From: Laspinema olomoucense D3b
GTDB lineage: Bacteria > Cyanobacteriota > Cyanobacteriia > Cyanobacteriales > Laspinemataceae
NCBI RefSeq assembly: GCF_025370785.1
Contig: NZ_JAMXFA010000016.1
Span: 62,001-126,000 of the forward strand
Length of the DNA stretch: 64,000 bases
Reading direction: 5' to 3'
The position numbers and the translations under genes were made by a program. The number at the start of each line of letters is the position of its first letter. Position 1 is the stretch's first letter. This document shows positions 46,500-55,481 of this stretch, in pieces. The notes beneath the pieces are model-generated. The model worked only from the letters and a program-made list of their open reading frames with translations, ran no database searches and was not told the DNA's origin.

Positions 46500-48295
46500 T
46501 TGGACTCACAGTCCTCCCATGTAATTTGACAGAGACAGCAGATTTTTTCCAAGATATATTGATGAGTTCCCTTTTCATTGTCTCGCAGAACCTCATCCAC
46601 TAAACTATCTGTGTATTGTAAAAGATTATCAGCACAAAGATATAATTCTAGCCACGTTGATAATTGTCGGCGTTTGATTGGCTGTATTTCCATAAATTTA
46701 ATCAGAGTTTGGGGGATTAACTCTGAGGTTGGGTCTTGAGTATAAGGAATTTGCCAATCATTTGTAAATCCGTCTTCATCAAGTAAAAATAAAAGTAAAC
46801 TATGATTTTCATCCGCCGTTCCCATTTGGCTGGCTAAATCAGCTAGAGGTTGCCAAAACTCTTGCAAAAATGTCTCCAGATAAGATTCTTCTACCTCATG
46901 AGTATTTTCTAAAATTAAAATTACTGTTTGAGATTGCCAAAGCTCACAAATCTTTTTGTGAATTGCTGTCAGGGAGCTGGTTTTATTGATTTCTACTTTG
47001 CGACTAATCTCTTGAAAAATACTCTCTAAAGAGCTATTCTGAGTTCGGCGAGAAAACTTGATTTTTTTCACAAAGTTTGAGGTATTGCCATTGGGGACAT
47101 TGCGAATGAGCCGATTGAGCAACCAACGAGGTCCACTCTCCAAAGGACCATGAATTAAACAAGCGCCTATTTGATGATTTTCTACAAATTCTTTAAACAA
47201 ATTTACCTGTTTATCATAATTTAAATGCAGCAATGCGTTTAACAACTTATTTTCAATATTTTCACAAGGTCTAGGCTGAATTAAATCCAGAATAAAATCA
47301 AGTTTATGAGATTGTTCATCAAGCTTGTTGATGAGAACATATTGCAGTTGCTGTAAATTTCGGTTAATACTTTTTTCAACTATCCCGAACTGAAGGCAAA
47401 GTTCATCAAACCCCGTCTGCATTTGGGTGGAAATAGCTATAAATAGTCTCTCTATCTGTTGTTCTGTCCCGGTTAGCTGCTGTTCTAAATAACTTAATTT
47501 TTCTAATAAATTTAGGGTGACTATACCTTGTTGACCCAATTGTTGCCTAATTCCAGTTATCAGTTGAATCATTAACCCCGCAAAGGCTTTACCGTCTTCC
47601 TTAAAGTCCTGCTTTAATGCTTCTCGCAAGACTCTCGGAAATTCTTTTTGGAGTAATTCCGAAACATCTTGGCGTACATGAGTCGCCAATTCTACCCCTT
47701 TGCCTGGGTCTACGGTCATTAAATCTAATTTTAAAAAAATAGTGCGCCACTCTTCAAATGTCAAAATTTCAGATTGGGTCAATCTGGCTTCTGAGGGGGT
47801 AATAATCAAGGGGATTTCTCTCTCGGTTAACTCGTGATAGGTAGACTGAAAAAATTCCGAACGCGCCAATATTACCCAGTTTTCTGTGGCTTTTGCGGCT
47901 ATGTTTTTGAGATGGTTGCGAGTGGATCTATCATATTTTCTATTCTGGGAAGCGAGGAAAATAATTTGCGCGATCGCCTTCCCGGACACTCGAATTAAAT
48001 CCTCATTCTCTAACCGAACATAATCAGCACGACCTGTAGGAAAATTATCAATAGCATTGGCGGTATTTCCCATCGTCACACCGCTAATCATTTCGGCCAC
48101 TTTTGTCAAGAACTCTTGACCTTTGTCTGTGGATAAAAAAGCGACCGGGAGGGTCAACTCCGGTAAGATGGAAGCCCCAACACAAATTGTCCCAAAAATC
48201 GCTATTCGACGAAGCGATCGCCCAATGGTCATAAGCAATTGACTAGGAAGCCCCCCTATTATAGCCAAAGAGGCGATCGCCATTTCCGCTAACAT
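46484..48295 (-). CDS. Degenerate STAND-like (iSTAND) protein with membrane-proximal N-terminus
   Basis: 603 residues. Two hydrophobic segments at the N-terminus (about 4-18 and 31-53) suggest membrane association. A long helical coiled-coil region (about 100-345) follows. The C-terminal part (about 355-603) has the layout of a STAND NTPase, but its P-loop is broken: ACLIHGPLESGPRWLLNRLI near 381 keeps the GxxxxG spacing yet lacks the lysine, and the Walker B-like strand reads VILILENTHE. It therefore probably binds without hydrolysing nucleotide, as described for iSTAND domains of MoxR-vWA conflict systems. It is the first gene of the operon. Confidence 0.72.
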   Translation of the reverse strand: MLAEMAIASLAIIGGLPSQLLMTIGRSLRRIAIFGTICVGASILPELTLPVAFLSTDKGQEFLTKVAEMISGVTMGNTANAIDNFPTGRADYVRLENEDLIRVSGKAIAQIIFLASQNRKYDRSTRNHLKNIAAKATENWVILARSEFFQSTYHELTEREIPLIITPSEARLTQSEILTFEEWRTIFLKLDLMTVDPGKGVELATHVRQDVSELLQKEFPRVLREALKQDFKEDGKAFAGLMIQLITGIRQQLGQQGIVTLNLLEKLSYLEQQLTGTEQQIERLFIAISTQMQTGFDELCLQFGIVEKSINRNLQQLQYVLINKLDEQSHKLDFILDLIQPRPCENIENKLLNALLHLNYDKQVNLFKEFVENHQIGACLIHGPLESGPRWLLNRLIRNVPNGNTSNFVKKIKFSRRTQNSSLESIFQEISRKVEINKTSSLTAIHKKICELWQSQTVILILENTHEVEESYLETFLQEFWQPLADLASQMGTADENHSLLLFLLDEDGFTNDWQIPYTQDPTSELIPQTLIKFMEIQPIKRRQLSTWLELYLCADNLLQYTDSLVDEVLRDNEKGTHQYILEKICCLCQITWEDCESKWLKY

Positions 48296-48507
48296 TCCCT
48301 TCCATTAGTCTTGCCAGACCGCAGGGGAGACGGATCCACCTATCCGGAATTGAGCAAACCCTCCCAGTTTCTTGTTCATCTCGCAAGTTTAGCCTACCCA
48401 CTCAAAGATTTACCTCCATATATATAGGACTCTTGGTTTCTGTCCAAGGGAGCCTGTAGGAAAATATGGATCCCTTGTTGTTGGGACTTACGCATCTATA
48501 AATGTAG

Positions 48508-48750
48508 AGGCGATTCGCGAATCGCCTGTAAATATGGACTGGCGATTCGCGAATCGCCCCTACAGAGATAATGGATCCTCTATTTGACGGGTTGGAGTCT
48601 CATCCGGTTGTCAAAGACTTAACTCTTCAGCCTGCGTAGGCAGGCTTCGTCCGTATAGCCCCAGGCTTTAGCCTGCGGGATTTTTATAGACCGGCCCCTA
48701 CTTACAGGCGATTCGCGAATCGCCCCTACAGAGATAATGGATCCTCTATT
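48508..48750. repeat. GGCGATTCGCGAATCGCC palindromes with shared flanks
   Basis: Perfect palindromes at 48508-48527, 48541-48558 and 48707-48724. The last two share an identical 26-base flank starting CCTACAGAGATAATGG. A different palindromic repeat, AGCCTGCGTAGGCAGGC with CAGGCTTTAGCCTG, lies between them (48629-48676). Both are common dispersed repeats in cyanobacteria. Confidence 0.85.
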
Positions 48751-48924
48751 AGGGGAATTGGAGCCTCTTAAGCCCGACTTTGAAGCCCGATCGCCTCCCA
48801 TAACCGCATTCACCCGCATCAAGCGTGTTGACACCACATCTAGTATTAGTCCCGCATCTCATCTCTACTAATAGTGTAAAATGGGGTAAAGATGGCCCTC
48901 AAGGAGGCTGGATTTTCAAGGTCA

Positions 48925-48945
48925 ATTGTAACGAAATATTACAAT
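48925..48945 (+). promoter_or_regulatory. Inverted repeat ATTGTAA-N7-TTACAAT upstream of the RHH gene
   Basis: Seven-base perfect arms. It is centred about 36 bases upstream of the -35 box, so an activator or operator position is possible. It is not an NtcA site (GTA and TAC are nine bases apart, not eight). Confidence 0.45.
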
Positions 48946-48970
48946 AGTGCCGTTAAAGCGGTTTAACATC

Positions 48971-48999
48971 TTGACAGTCTGAAAAGGAATCGCTAACAT
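48971..48999 (+). promoter_or_regulatory. Promoter candidate of the RHH-ycf46-ycf35 operon
   Basis: TTGACA, 17 bases, TAACAT. The -35 box is perfect and the -10 has T, A, A and T at the conserved ends. The predicted start of transcription is near 49006, giving a short leader. Confidence 0.55.
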
Positions 49000-49034
49000 G
49001 GTTCACATACCCGGGTAAATCAATTCAGCGTCCT

Positions 49035-49385
49035 ATGCAAGATAAGCAAAAGGTTACATTGTATCTGCCACCAGAACTGCATCGAAAGCTCAAAATTAGA
49101 GCCGCAGTAGACTCCGAGCCAATGTCAACCATTGCCGAACGAGCCATAGATTTTTACCTGACTCACCCCGGCGTGGTAGACGAACTAGAGTCATTCCACG
49201 GGCGCACCCATAGGGTCTATAACTGTCCCGACTGCACCAGCTCAATCGTGATGCGCGATGGAGAAATGGTATCCCTCAAAAACCAGCCGAGCGTATTGGC
49301 TGACGAAGGGTTGACGGTTGAGAAAGTGCCAGCGGTCACCGCGAACACCGATCAACAAGGTGAGGAACAATTAGTTCCCTGCTAA
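49035..49385 (+). CDS. Ribbon-helix-helix (CopG/Arc-like) protein
   Basis: 116 residues. The N-terminus KVTLYLPPELHRKLKIRAAVDSEPMSTIAERAIDFYL is a clear RHH fold: strand, helix, helix. A following C-x2-C (NCPDCTS) could bind metal. RHH proteins bind DNA as dimers. The inverted repeat ATTGTAA-N7-TTACAAT upstream is a candidate own operator. It is followed 100 bases later by the Ycf46-like ATPase, and a gene of this kind precedes that ATPase in several cyanobacteria. No SD is seen. Confidence 0.72.
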   Translation: MQDKQKVTLYLPPELHRKLKIRAAVDSEPMSTIAERAIDFYLTHPGVVDELESFHGRTHRVYNCPDCTSSIVMRDGEMVSLKNQPSVLADEGLTVEKVPAVTANTDQQGEEQLVPC

Positions 49386-49485
49386 ACCCAAGAACTTCCA
49401 TCGGGAAGTAAATTTAGTGCTCCGCATCTAAACCCAGGGGCAATAAAGATCTAGCAATATTGTTGGCACCGTTTGTAGAAGGTCG

Positions 49486-51000
49486 ATGGTCATGAAAGAA
49501 GAGCTCAATATTTTAGTCCAAGCTCAATATCCTTTAATCTACCTCGTGACCTCCGAGGAAGAACGGGCCGAGCAAGCGATCGCAACGATTGCTCAGATCA
49601 AGCCCCAGCGTAAAGTCTTTATCTGGACTGTGACGCACGGGATCGTGGAGTATGGTCAACCCCGCAACGTTACCCAACACAACACTGTGTCGCCCGAAGC
49701 GGCCATTGAGTGGGTGGTACGGCAGCGCGAGCCTGGTTTGTTTATCTTCAAAGATTTGCATCCGTTTATCGATTCTCCAGCGACCACCCGGTGGTTGAGA
49801 GATGCGATCGCCAGCTTTAAAGGCACGCAAAAAGCCATCATCCTAATGTCACCGCTCCAGCAAGTTCCCATCGAGCTTGAGAAAGAAGTCGTTGTCATTG
49901 ACTTTGCTCTGCCGGATTTGGCAGAACTCAATCAGGTGCTATCCCAGCAACTAGAGACAAGCCGGACTCGCAAAATCACGACCGAAACGCGGGAAAAACT
50001 ATTAAAAGCCGCCCTAGGTCTGACGCGAGATGAAGCCGAAAAAGTCTATCGTAAAGCCCAAGTCACCAGCGGAAAACTGACAGAAGCTGAAGTGGATATC
50101 GTCCTATCCGAGAAAAAACAACTCATTCGACGTAATGGGATTCTCGATTATATAGAAGAGGACGAAACCCTAGATTCCGTCGGCGGTCTGGAAGAACTGA
50201 AACGCTGGCTCAGACAACGGTCCAATGCCTTTACGGAAAGGGCACGAGAATATGGTTTACCTCAACCCAAAGGAATGTTAATTCTCGGGGTTCCCGGTTG
50301 CGGCAAGTCAATGATTGCCAAAACAACCGCCCGCCTATGGGGTTTACCCTTACTCCGATTGGACATGGGTCGTGTGTATGACGGTTCAATGGTGGGGCGA
50401 TCGGAAGCCAACCTTCGCAACGCCTTGAAAACAGCCGAATCCATTTCCCCAGTGCTACTATTTATCGATGAATTAGATAAAGCATTTGGTGGAAGCGGTG
50501 GGTCATCGGACTCAGACGGAGGCACATCCAGTCGCATCTTTGGTTCCTTCCTAACCTGGATGCAAGAAAAAACCTCCCCCGTGTTCGTGATGGCGACAGC
50601 CAACCGTGTAGAACGCCTACCTGGAGAGTTCCTCAGAAAGGGACGATTTGACGAAATCTTCTTCGTTGACCTTCCCAACAACGAAGAACGGCAAGATATT
50701 TTTAAGATTCACTTGAGCAAACGGCGTCGAGAGATCGATCGCTTCGATATCGAGCAATTGGCGAAAGTCTCGGATGGATTTTCCGGGGCAGAAATCGAAC
50801 AAGCTGTGATTGCAGCCATGTACGAGGCGTTTGCTCAAGACAGAGAATTTACGCAGCTAGACATCATCGCTTCGATTAAGTCTACGCTACCGCTGTCGAA
50901 GACGATGACCGAACAGGTCACGGCCCTGAGAGATTGGGCCAGACAGCGAGCTAGACCAGCTGCTTCTTCCGTCGCTGAATACCAGCGCATGGAGTTCTAA
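49486..51000 (+). CDS. AAA ATPase, Ycf46/Slr0374-like
   Basis: 504 residues. The N-terminal domain (1-210) is the Ycf46 type (LNILVQAQYPLIYLVTSEEERAEQAI). The AAA domain lies at about 225-490, with Walker A GVPGCGKS, Walker B LLFIDELDKAFGG, sensor 1 MATANRVERLP and arginine finger FLRKGRFDEIFF. Plastid Ycf46 and Slr0374 are linked with CO2-uptake and photosynthetic regulation. It sits between an RHH gene and a DUF1257 gene, and the two hairpins that follow it may set the expression ratio. Confidence 0.88.
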   Translation: MVMKEELNILVQAQYPLIYLVTSEEERAEQAIATIAQIKPQRKVFIWTVTHGIVEYGQPRNVTQHNTVSPEAAIEWVVRQREPGLFIFKDLHPFIDSPATTRWLRDAIASFKGTQKAIILMSPLQQVPIELEKEVVVIDFALPDLAELNQVLSQQLETSRTRKITTETREKLLKAALGLTRDEAEKVYRKAQVTSGKLTEAEVDIVLSEKKQLIRRNGILDYIEEDETLDSVGGLEELKRWLRQRSNAFTERAREYGLPQPKGMLILGVPGCGKSMIAKTTARLWGLPLLRLDMGRVYDGSMVGRSEANLRNALKTAESISPVLLFIDELDKAFGGSGGSSDSDGGTSSRIFGSFLTWMQEKTSPVFVMATANRVERLPGEFLRKGRFDEIFFVDLPNNEERQDIFKIHLSKRRREIDRFDIEQLAKVSDGFSGAEIEQAVIAAMYEAFAQDREFTQLDIIASIKSTLPLSKTMTEQVTALRDWARQRARPAASSVAEYQRMEF

Positions 51001-51007
51001 AGGCTTT

Positions 51008-51056
51008 CTCCTGGAGTTTCCAGGAGCAAAGGCTAACCCACATATATCGGGTTAGC
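51008..51056 (+). promoter_or_regulatory. Double hairpin between the ycf46-like and ycf35-like genes
   Basis: CTCCTGGA (51008-51015) pairs with TCCAGGAG (51019-51026); GCTAACCC (51032-51039) pairs with GGGTTAGC (51049-51056). Neither has a U-run, so mRNA processing or stability is more likely than termination. Confidence 0.5.
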
Positions 51057-51136
51057 AGTGTCCGAAAACCGCGATCGCGGTTCCCTTCAAACCCAAATGT
51101 TGTCGTTTCTTTAACTATCTTACTGGAGGAAATCCA

Positions 51137-51487
51137 ATGTCTCACTTTAGCACTCTCCGTACAAAAATCACCGATGCCGAAATCCTCAAGACTTCTCTGC
51201 GCGACTTAGGCATCAGCGTTAAATCCGATGCGGACGTTCGTGGTTACAATGGCCAGCGTGTTCGTTCCGACTTGGTTGCAGTGCTCGAAGGCGAATATGA
51301 TCTGGGCTGGTCTCGCAACAGCGACGGCACCTACGACTTGATCGCTGACCTGTGGGGTGTTGCTAAGAAGCACAACCAGACCGAACTGATCAACGCCATT
51401 AACCAGAAGTACGCGGTTAATAAGACTCTCAATGAAGTTCGCCGTCCCGGTCTGCAAAACGCTAACGTTAAGCTCGTTGTTCAGTAA
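51137..51487 (+). CDS. DUF1257 protein (Ycf35-like)
   Basis: 116 residues with GGAGG eight bases before the ATG. It opens MSHFSTLRTKITDAEILKTS and carries the DUF1257 core LVAVLEGEYDLGWSRNSDGTYDLIADLWGVAKKHN. Ycf35 is retained in red-algal and some other plastids; its biochemical function is unknown. It is short and soluble with no membrane segment. It is closed by an intrinsic terminator and lies in one operon with the upstream AAA ATPase. Confidence 0.82.
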   Translation: MSHFSTLRTKITDAEILKTSLRDLGISVKSDADVRGYNGQRVRSDLVAVLEGEYDLGWSRNSDGTYDLIADLWGVAKKHNQTELINAINQKYAVNKTLNEVRRPGLQNANVKLVVQ

Positions 51488-51511
51488 ACATAGAGCGCGT
51501 TCCCTTGAATT

Positions 51512-51545
51512 ACGGGTTAACCTACCATAGGTTAGCCCGTTTTTT
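51512..51545 (+). terminator. Intrinsic terminator of the ycf46-ycf35 operon
   Basis: ACGGGTTAACCTA (51512-51524) pairs with TAGGTTAGCCCGT (51528-51540) with one mismatch, followed by TTTTT. Confidence 0.8.
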
Positions 51546-51588
51546 CTGTTGAGATAGAATTGCGGTCAGGAATATCGGGGGAGTGTAG

Positions 51589-52368
51589 ATGCAAATTATA
51601 CAACGAACCTCAACTCAGTTAAAACTAAAAATCCTCCCCTTGTTGATTTGGATGATTGGGGGGATAATCATGAGTATCGGGGTGCGTCAGAGTCAACAGA
51701 TAGGGAGATACCGTGTGATCTGCGATCGCCTCCCAGATTCTGGTCACTGTGAAATCAGCCAGTCCAGTTTCTGGCAAACCTACCGCCAAACCTTTCCTCT
51801 AAAAGACTTACAAGGGGCTGAGGTTGTCTTGCATAACAGTAGGAACCCGAATACCGCTTACAAAGTCGTTCTCCTGCTCCCAGGAAAACTCATTCCCCTT
51901 CATGATTTTTTGAGTTCCGATCGCCCCGCTCATCAGAAACAAGCCGATCTCATCAACCAATTTGTGCAAGATTCAACCCAGTCCAAGTTGGCGATCTCTC
52001 GAAATATGTTGGGGTTGATGATTACACCCTTTCTCTTGGTATGTGGCACAGGTCTGTTAACCATTGCCTGCTTCGGCCAAATCATTATCCTCAAATTGGA
52101 TAAACCCTCCAATCAATTTATTCTTACTTGGCGAGGAATTTTGGGGACCAAACGGATTGAACATCCCCTGCGGAATATTGCCCGGAGTTATGTGGAACCG
52201 AGTATTAGTCGCCGTATTGGTCGCCAAACGTATGTTATCAAAGTGATGCTTACCTCTGGAGAAACCTTTGCTGTAACGCCCTATAAAAGTTCCGGATATG
52301 AGGAAAAACTCCGGACCACTCAAGAAATTCACAGCTTTTTGGGGATAGAACCAACAGAAACAACCTAG
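51589..52368 (+). CDS. Hypothetical membrane protein with two transmembrane helices
   Basis: 259 residues. Helices at about 15-32 (KILPLLIWMIGGIIMSIGV) and 140-165 (MLGLMITPFLLVCGTGLLTIACFGQI) flank a soluble region of about 105 residues, and a C-terminal basic beta-rich tail follows (RRIGRQTYVIKVMLTSGETFAVTPY). GGGGGAG precedes the ATG. I do not recognise a family; the tail resembles a PH-like/bPH domain, but this is an inference. Confidence 0.6.
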   Translation: MQIIQRTSTQLKLKILPLLIWMIGGIIMSIGVRQSQQIGRYRVICDRLPDSGHCEISQSSFWQTYRQTFPLKDLQGAEVVLHNSRNPNTAYKVVLLLPGKLIPLHDFLSSDRPAHQKQADLINQFVQDSTQSKLAISRNMLGLMITPFLLVCGTGLLTIACFGQIIILKLDKPSNQFILTWRGILGTKRIEHPLRNIARSYVEPSISRRIGRQTYVIKVMLTSGETFAVTPYKSSGYEEKLRTTQEIHSFLGIEPTETT

Positions 52369-52809
52369 CCGAGATCTTTGGTTCCTTAACCTGGAGAACT
52401 CTTCGGTCTCATGGTGAGGGGAAATCAAAAACGTCAACAACAGTTAGAAGAGTATCAGGAGAGAATTTCCCGTCAGCCGGAGGATATTGAGGTCCCCTAC
52501 AGCATCGCCAGCATTCTAGCCTTGCCAGGAAAACAACCAGAGGCTAAAGCACACTTAAAAAAATTTTATTCCTAGTTCGCTGTTGAGGGAAAAGTTGACT
52601 GGGCACAGTTGCTAGACCCGGTGTTCGACCAGCGAAACCACTCCATCTAAAGCCGATCGCCTCAATCCATCCCGATTGGCCCTCGACTCATTTAGGACCC
52701 CTGGGAATCACCCCTCGAAAACACAAGGGTGTGATTAATTCCAACAATATTCAGAAATCAGTCCGGGGGTTAGAATAAGCCAGAGTCAAATCCTATTGAT
52801 ACTGTTTAT
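52369..52809. other. Intergenic with a possible decayed TPR fragment
   Basis: Apart from the 54-codon frame described below, no coding signal. A HIP1-rich stretch lies near 52656. No terminator was seen. Confidence 0.4.
52411..52575 (+). pseudogene. Small frame resembling a TPR fragment
   Basis: 54 codons ending RQPEDIEVPYSIASILAL, then GKQPEAKAHLKKFYS. The P-E-D and A-x-x-L-x-x-(A)-G-(K) pattern matches half a TPR unit. Its shortness and lack of a partner suggest a remnant of a longer TPR gene, or a very short real protein. Confidence 0.3.
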
Positions 52810-53670
52810 ATGCAAACTTTCTCCGTTGAGCTAGAGCGAAAAATCCGAGACTTAATCTACCAATGCGGGACCCGGGCTGAAGACTTGGCGAAACAACCCT
52901 ACTCGGTATCGGAAAAAGGGCCAGAAGATTATGTCACCAGCATAGATCGGGAACTCGATCGCCTGTTAACCGCCGGATTTTCTGAGTTATTTCCCCAAGA
53001 TGGAATTATTACGGAGGAAAACGAGCGATCGCGACTGGCATTTAATGGCGATCGCGAACAACTCTGGTGCATTGACCCCCTTGATGGCACCGAAGGATTT
53101 ATTCAAGGGAAGCCCCATTACTCCGTGATGATTGGCTTACTCTCAAATTTTCAACCGATCGCCGGTTGGATATACGCCCCCGCTTTACAGCAGATGTATT
53201 ATGGCGGGACAGACTGGGGACTGTTTCAATCCGTCGGGGGTTCAGCCGTGGAACCCTTATCCCCCGTGGAACCACCGCCACCGAACTCCGCCTCTTGTCC
53301 GATTATGCTGGGCGATCGGGACCAACGAAATTTCGGGGAAGCGATCGCCCAATTAGTCCCAGGCGTCTGTTATTCTTCCCTCGGCAGTTTTGGTCTGAAA
53401 GTGATGGAAGTCATTTATGGACGAGCCGGACTCTATCTCTATCTGAATGGCCGAGTCAAACTGTGGGATACAGCCGGTCCCGTGGCCCTCGCCAAAGCAG
53501 CAGGGTTAGTCTGTTGTGATTTAGAGGGAAAACCCCTAAGTTTTGAACCCTCCGCACTTTCCTCGGATACCTTGATTCATAAACAACCGATTTTAATTGG
53601 GTGGCCGAGTTATGTAGAAGCCTTGCGATCGCCCATTTGCGCAGCCGTATTAGCCACTCAAACCCCATAA
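52810..53670 (+). CDS. Inositol monophosphatase-family phosphatase (CysQ-like)
   Basis: 286 residues. The metal-binding motifs are present: EEN (residues about 74-76), WCIDPLDGTEGFIQG (D95, D98) and LWDTAGPVALAKAAG near 219-233. This is the 3'(2'),5'-bisphosphate nucleotidase/inositol phosphatase family, which in cyanobacteria removes PAP formed in sulfate assimilation. The substrate is not certain from motif alone. It converges with the DUF58 gene, separated by only 26 bases. Confidence 0.9.
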   Translation: MQTFSVELERKIRDLIYQCGTRAEDLAKQPYSVSEKGPEDYVTSIDRELDRLLTAGFSELFPQDGIITEENERSRLAFNGDREQLWCIDPLDGTEGFIQGKPHYSVMIGLLSNFQPIAGWIYAPALQQMYYGGTDWGLFQSVGGSAVEPLSPVEPPPPNSASCPIMLGDRDQRNFGEAIAQLVPGVCYSSLGSFGLKVMEVIYGRAGLYLYLNGRVKLWDTAGPVALAKAAGLVCCDLEGKPLSFEPSALSSDTLIHKQPILIGWPSYVEALRSPICAAVLATQTP

Positions 53671-53696
53671 ACGATTGCCCGATGAAGGTGGCGCCG

Positions 53697-54884
53697 TCAT
53701 CCTTCCGATGACTGCAACTGAAGCTGTAACGGTTTATCTGCTTGAATTTCCAGACCCAGAAAATCTTGATTCCCGGGGGCTTTTTGACCCTCCGAGGGCC
53801 AGAAGACCCAGCGACTGCCTCGGGGTAAATGATTCAGACTGCCGCTATTTTGGGTCAGCCAAATCAAGGGTAAAAACGGAGGTTCTCCCACCGTTGCATC
53901 TTCTTCTCCAGCTTGAGTAGCGGCTAAGGCTTCTAAAACTCGGTTATTGCCATGCACCAACCCTGTTCCGGCAGTCCAGAGTCGGACATTGAGTTGACAG
54001 CGTTCGGCATAGCAGTATAAAGAAGCTGCTGCGATTACCGCTGCTTCAAAATCTTCTAAATTCCAAGAACTGCCACTATCGAGAGCAATAATTACTTCTT
54101 GTCCCCCGGTGGAAACTTCTAATTCCCGGACCCGCAGTTCTCCGAAGCGCGCGCTGCTGCGCCAATGGATTAAGCGAGTGGGGTCGCCATATCGGTAGGG
54201 TCGCACAGTGCGGGTAATGCCTTCGGTGGCCATTTCCGCACGCCGATCGCTATGAACTAAAAGGCTATCTTCTTGACCCATGCGATCGACCAGAGGACAG
54301 CGAGTCAGGGGTAAAACTTGGGGATAGACCCATGCGGTAGCCGGGACTTGGCGCGATCGCCTACACCAAAATAACCCCAGGGGAGTGGCGGATCTTAACT
54401 GGACCTCATGCCAGCGATAAATACCCCGTCGTTGGGTGGGGTAGTAGTACACCCAATGATGAATGCCATGAGGGGGGATTTCTTCGATCGCATATTCAAC
54501 AGGTTTTCCCAACACGAAAGGAATCATATCCTCCACTTGCACCAAGGTTTTTGGCTTTGCCGTCTGATTGGCGATCGCCAGGTCGAGGGTGAGGTCTTCC
54601 CCCGCGCTGACGGGTTCAATCCGGGCCCGATCAACTTGTAAATCCTGGAGCGATCGCACCGGCAACACTGCGGCAGTTCCCAACAAAGCAAAACTCACAC
54701 CACTGATGACATAGAGCCATCCTGCCATCGTATTCGTTGCAGCGGCAAAGAAAAATATAGCAAGGGTTAAGAGTAACCAACCGGCATAGGCCGGGTTTAC
54801 CCAGTGAGTTTCCAGCCAGTTGGCGATGCGATGGGTAATTCGCGTTTTTTTGGAGCGAGTTGCAATGGGTTCTGCTGCCGTCAT
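53697..54884 (-). CDS. DUF58-family membrane protein
   Basis: 395 residues. Two N-terminal transmembrane helices (YAGWLLLTLAIFFFAAATNTMAGWLYVISGVSFALLG region). The diagnostic DUF58 core RPYRYGDPTRLIHWRSSARFGELRVRELE is at about 230-260, followed by a vWA-like end (EVIIALDSGSS). DUF58 genes often sit with MoxR and vWA genes; here the MoxR pair lies 7 kb away. It is thought to help assemble or mature envelope proteins. Confidence 0.88.
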   Translation of the reverse strand: MTAAEPIATRSKKTRITHRIANWLETHWVNPAYAGWLLLTLAIFFFAAATNTMAGWLYVISGVSFALLGTAAVLPVRSLQDLQVDRARIEPVSAGEDLTLDLAIANQTAKPKTLVQVEDMIPFVLGKPVEYAIEEIPPHGIHHWVYYYPTQRRGIYRWHEVQLRSATPLGLFWCRRSRQVPATAWVYPQVLPLTRCPLVDRMGQEDSLLVHSDRRAEMATEGITRTVRPYRYGDPTRLIHWRSSARFGELRVRELEVSTGGQEVIIALDSGSSWNLEDFEAAVIAAASLYCYAERCQLNVRLWTAGTGLVHGNNRVLEALAATQAGEEDATVGEPPFLPLIWLTQNSGSLNHLPRGSRWVFWPSEGQKAPGNQDFLGLEIQADKPLQLQLQSSEG

Positions 54885-55249
54885 AATCGATCCCTTAGCC
54901 CTTCCACTCGTGGGGGTTTGATTTTTCTATGGTAATCGGAATTTTAGGCGATCGCTACTGCCCTTGAGGCTTCCGGGATAATTTCCAAATAAAGAAAAAC
55001 TGGGCTAGAGTATCTCTAACCCAGACCGAGGGTGAACAATGAACACGGTGAATGATTCCAGGGAGTTCCCCCATTGAGGCGCTGGGGTTCTGATTCCCTT
55101 GGAACTTCTAATTCTGGTAGCAGCGACTGCCTTGGGGATGTCGTTTTCGCTTTCGAGTTCTATCTTACCTCAGTGATTGCACGGATGTCAATCCTTAAAT
55201 TTTTCAGAACCGGGAGAGACTCTTCCGGACATTTATTGTAAAACATCCC

Positions 55250-55275
55250 AAAAAAACCCCTGTCTGAAAAGGGGT
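55250..55275 (-). terminator. Candidate minus-strand intrinsic terminator
   Basis: On the minus strand ACCCC (55275-55271), a 10-base loop and GGGGT (55260-55256) run into seven T. The stem is short. No minus-strand gene precedes it for 600 bases, so if it works it would end an RNA from the structured region. Confidence 0.35.
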
Positions 55276-55481
55276 ATCAATATTTTATCCCGGGGAAGGG
55301 CGATCGCCACTTTTATCCGTATTTGTCCGGATACTAGGGCCGATGGTACAAAACTTAACCTGGACCCTTGCAGTCCTGACATCTGGTCGATGTAGCGTTC
55401 CCCAGTTATGACCCTAGGCAGATTTCATGACTTGATAGCTTTCGTTCGCCACGGCAGTACAATGAACATAGCGGCACGAGT

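Larger units (their letters stand above)
48296..49034. other. Repeat-rich intergenic region upstream of the RHH-ycf46 operon
   Basis: It contains three GGCGATTCGCGAATCGCC palindromes, an AGCCTGC palindromic repeat, and at its right end the promoter and inverted repeat of the RHH gene. The small minus-strand frame 48619-48837 has no coding character. Confidence 0.6.

Noticed and set aside
48619-48837. 72-codon minus-strand frame
   Set aside because: Consists mainly of dispersed palindromic repeats; not a gene.
48925-48945. NtcA site
   Set aside because: GTA and TAC are separated by nine bases rather than eight.
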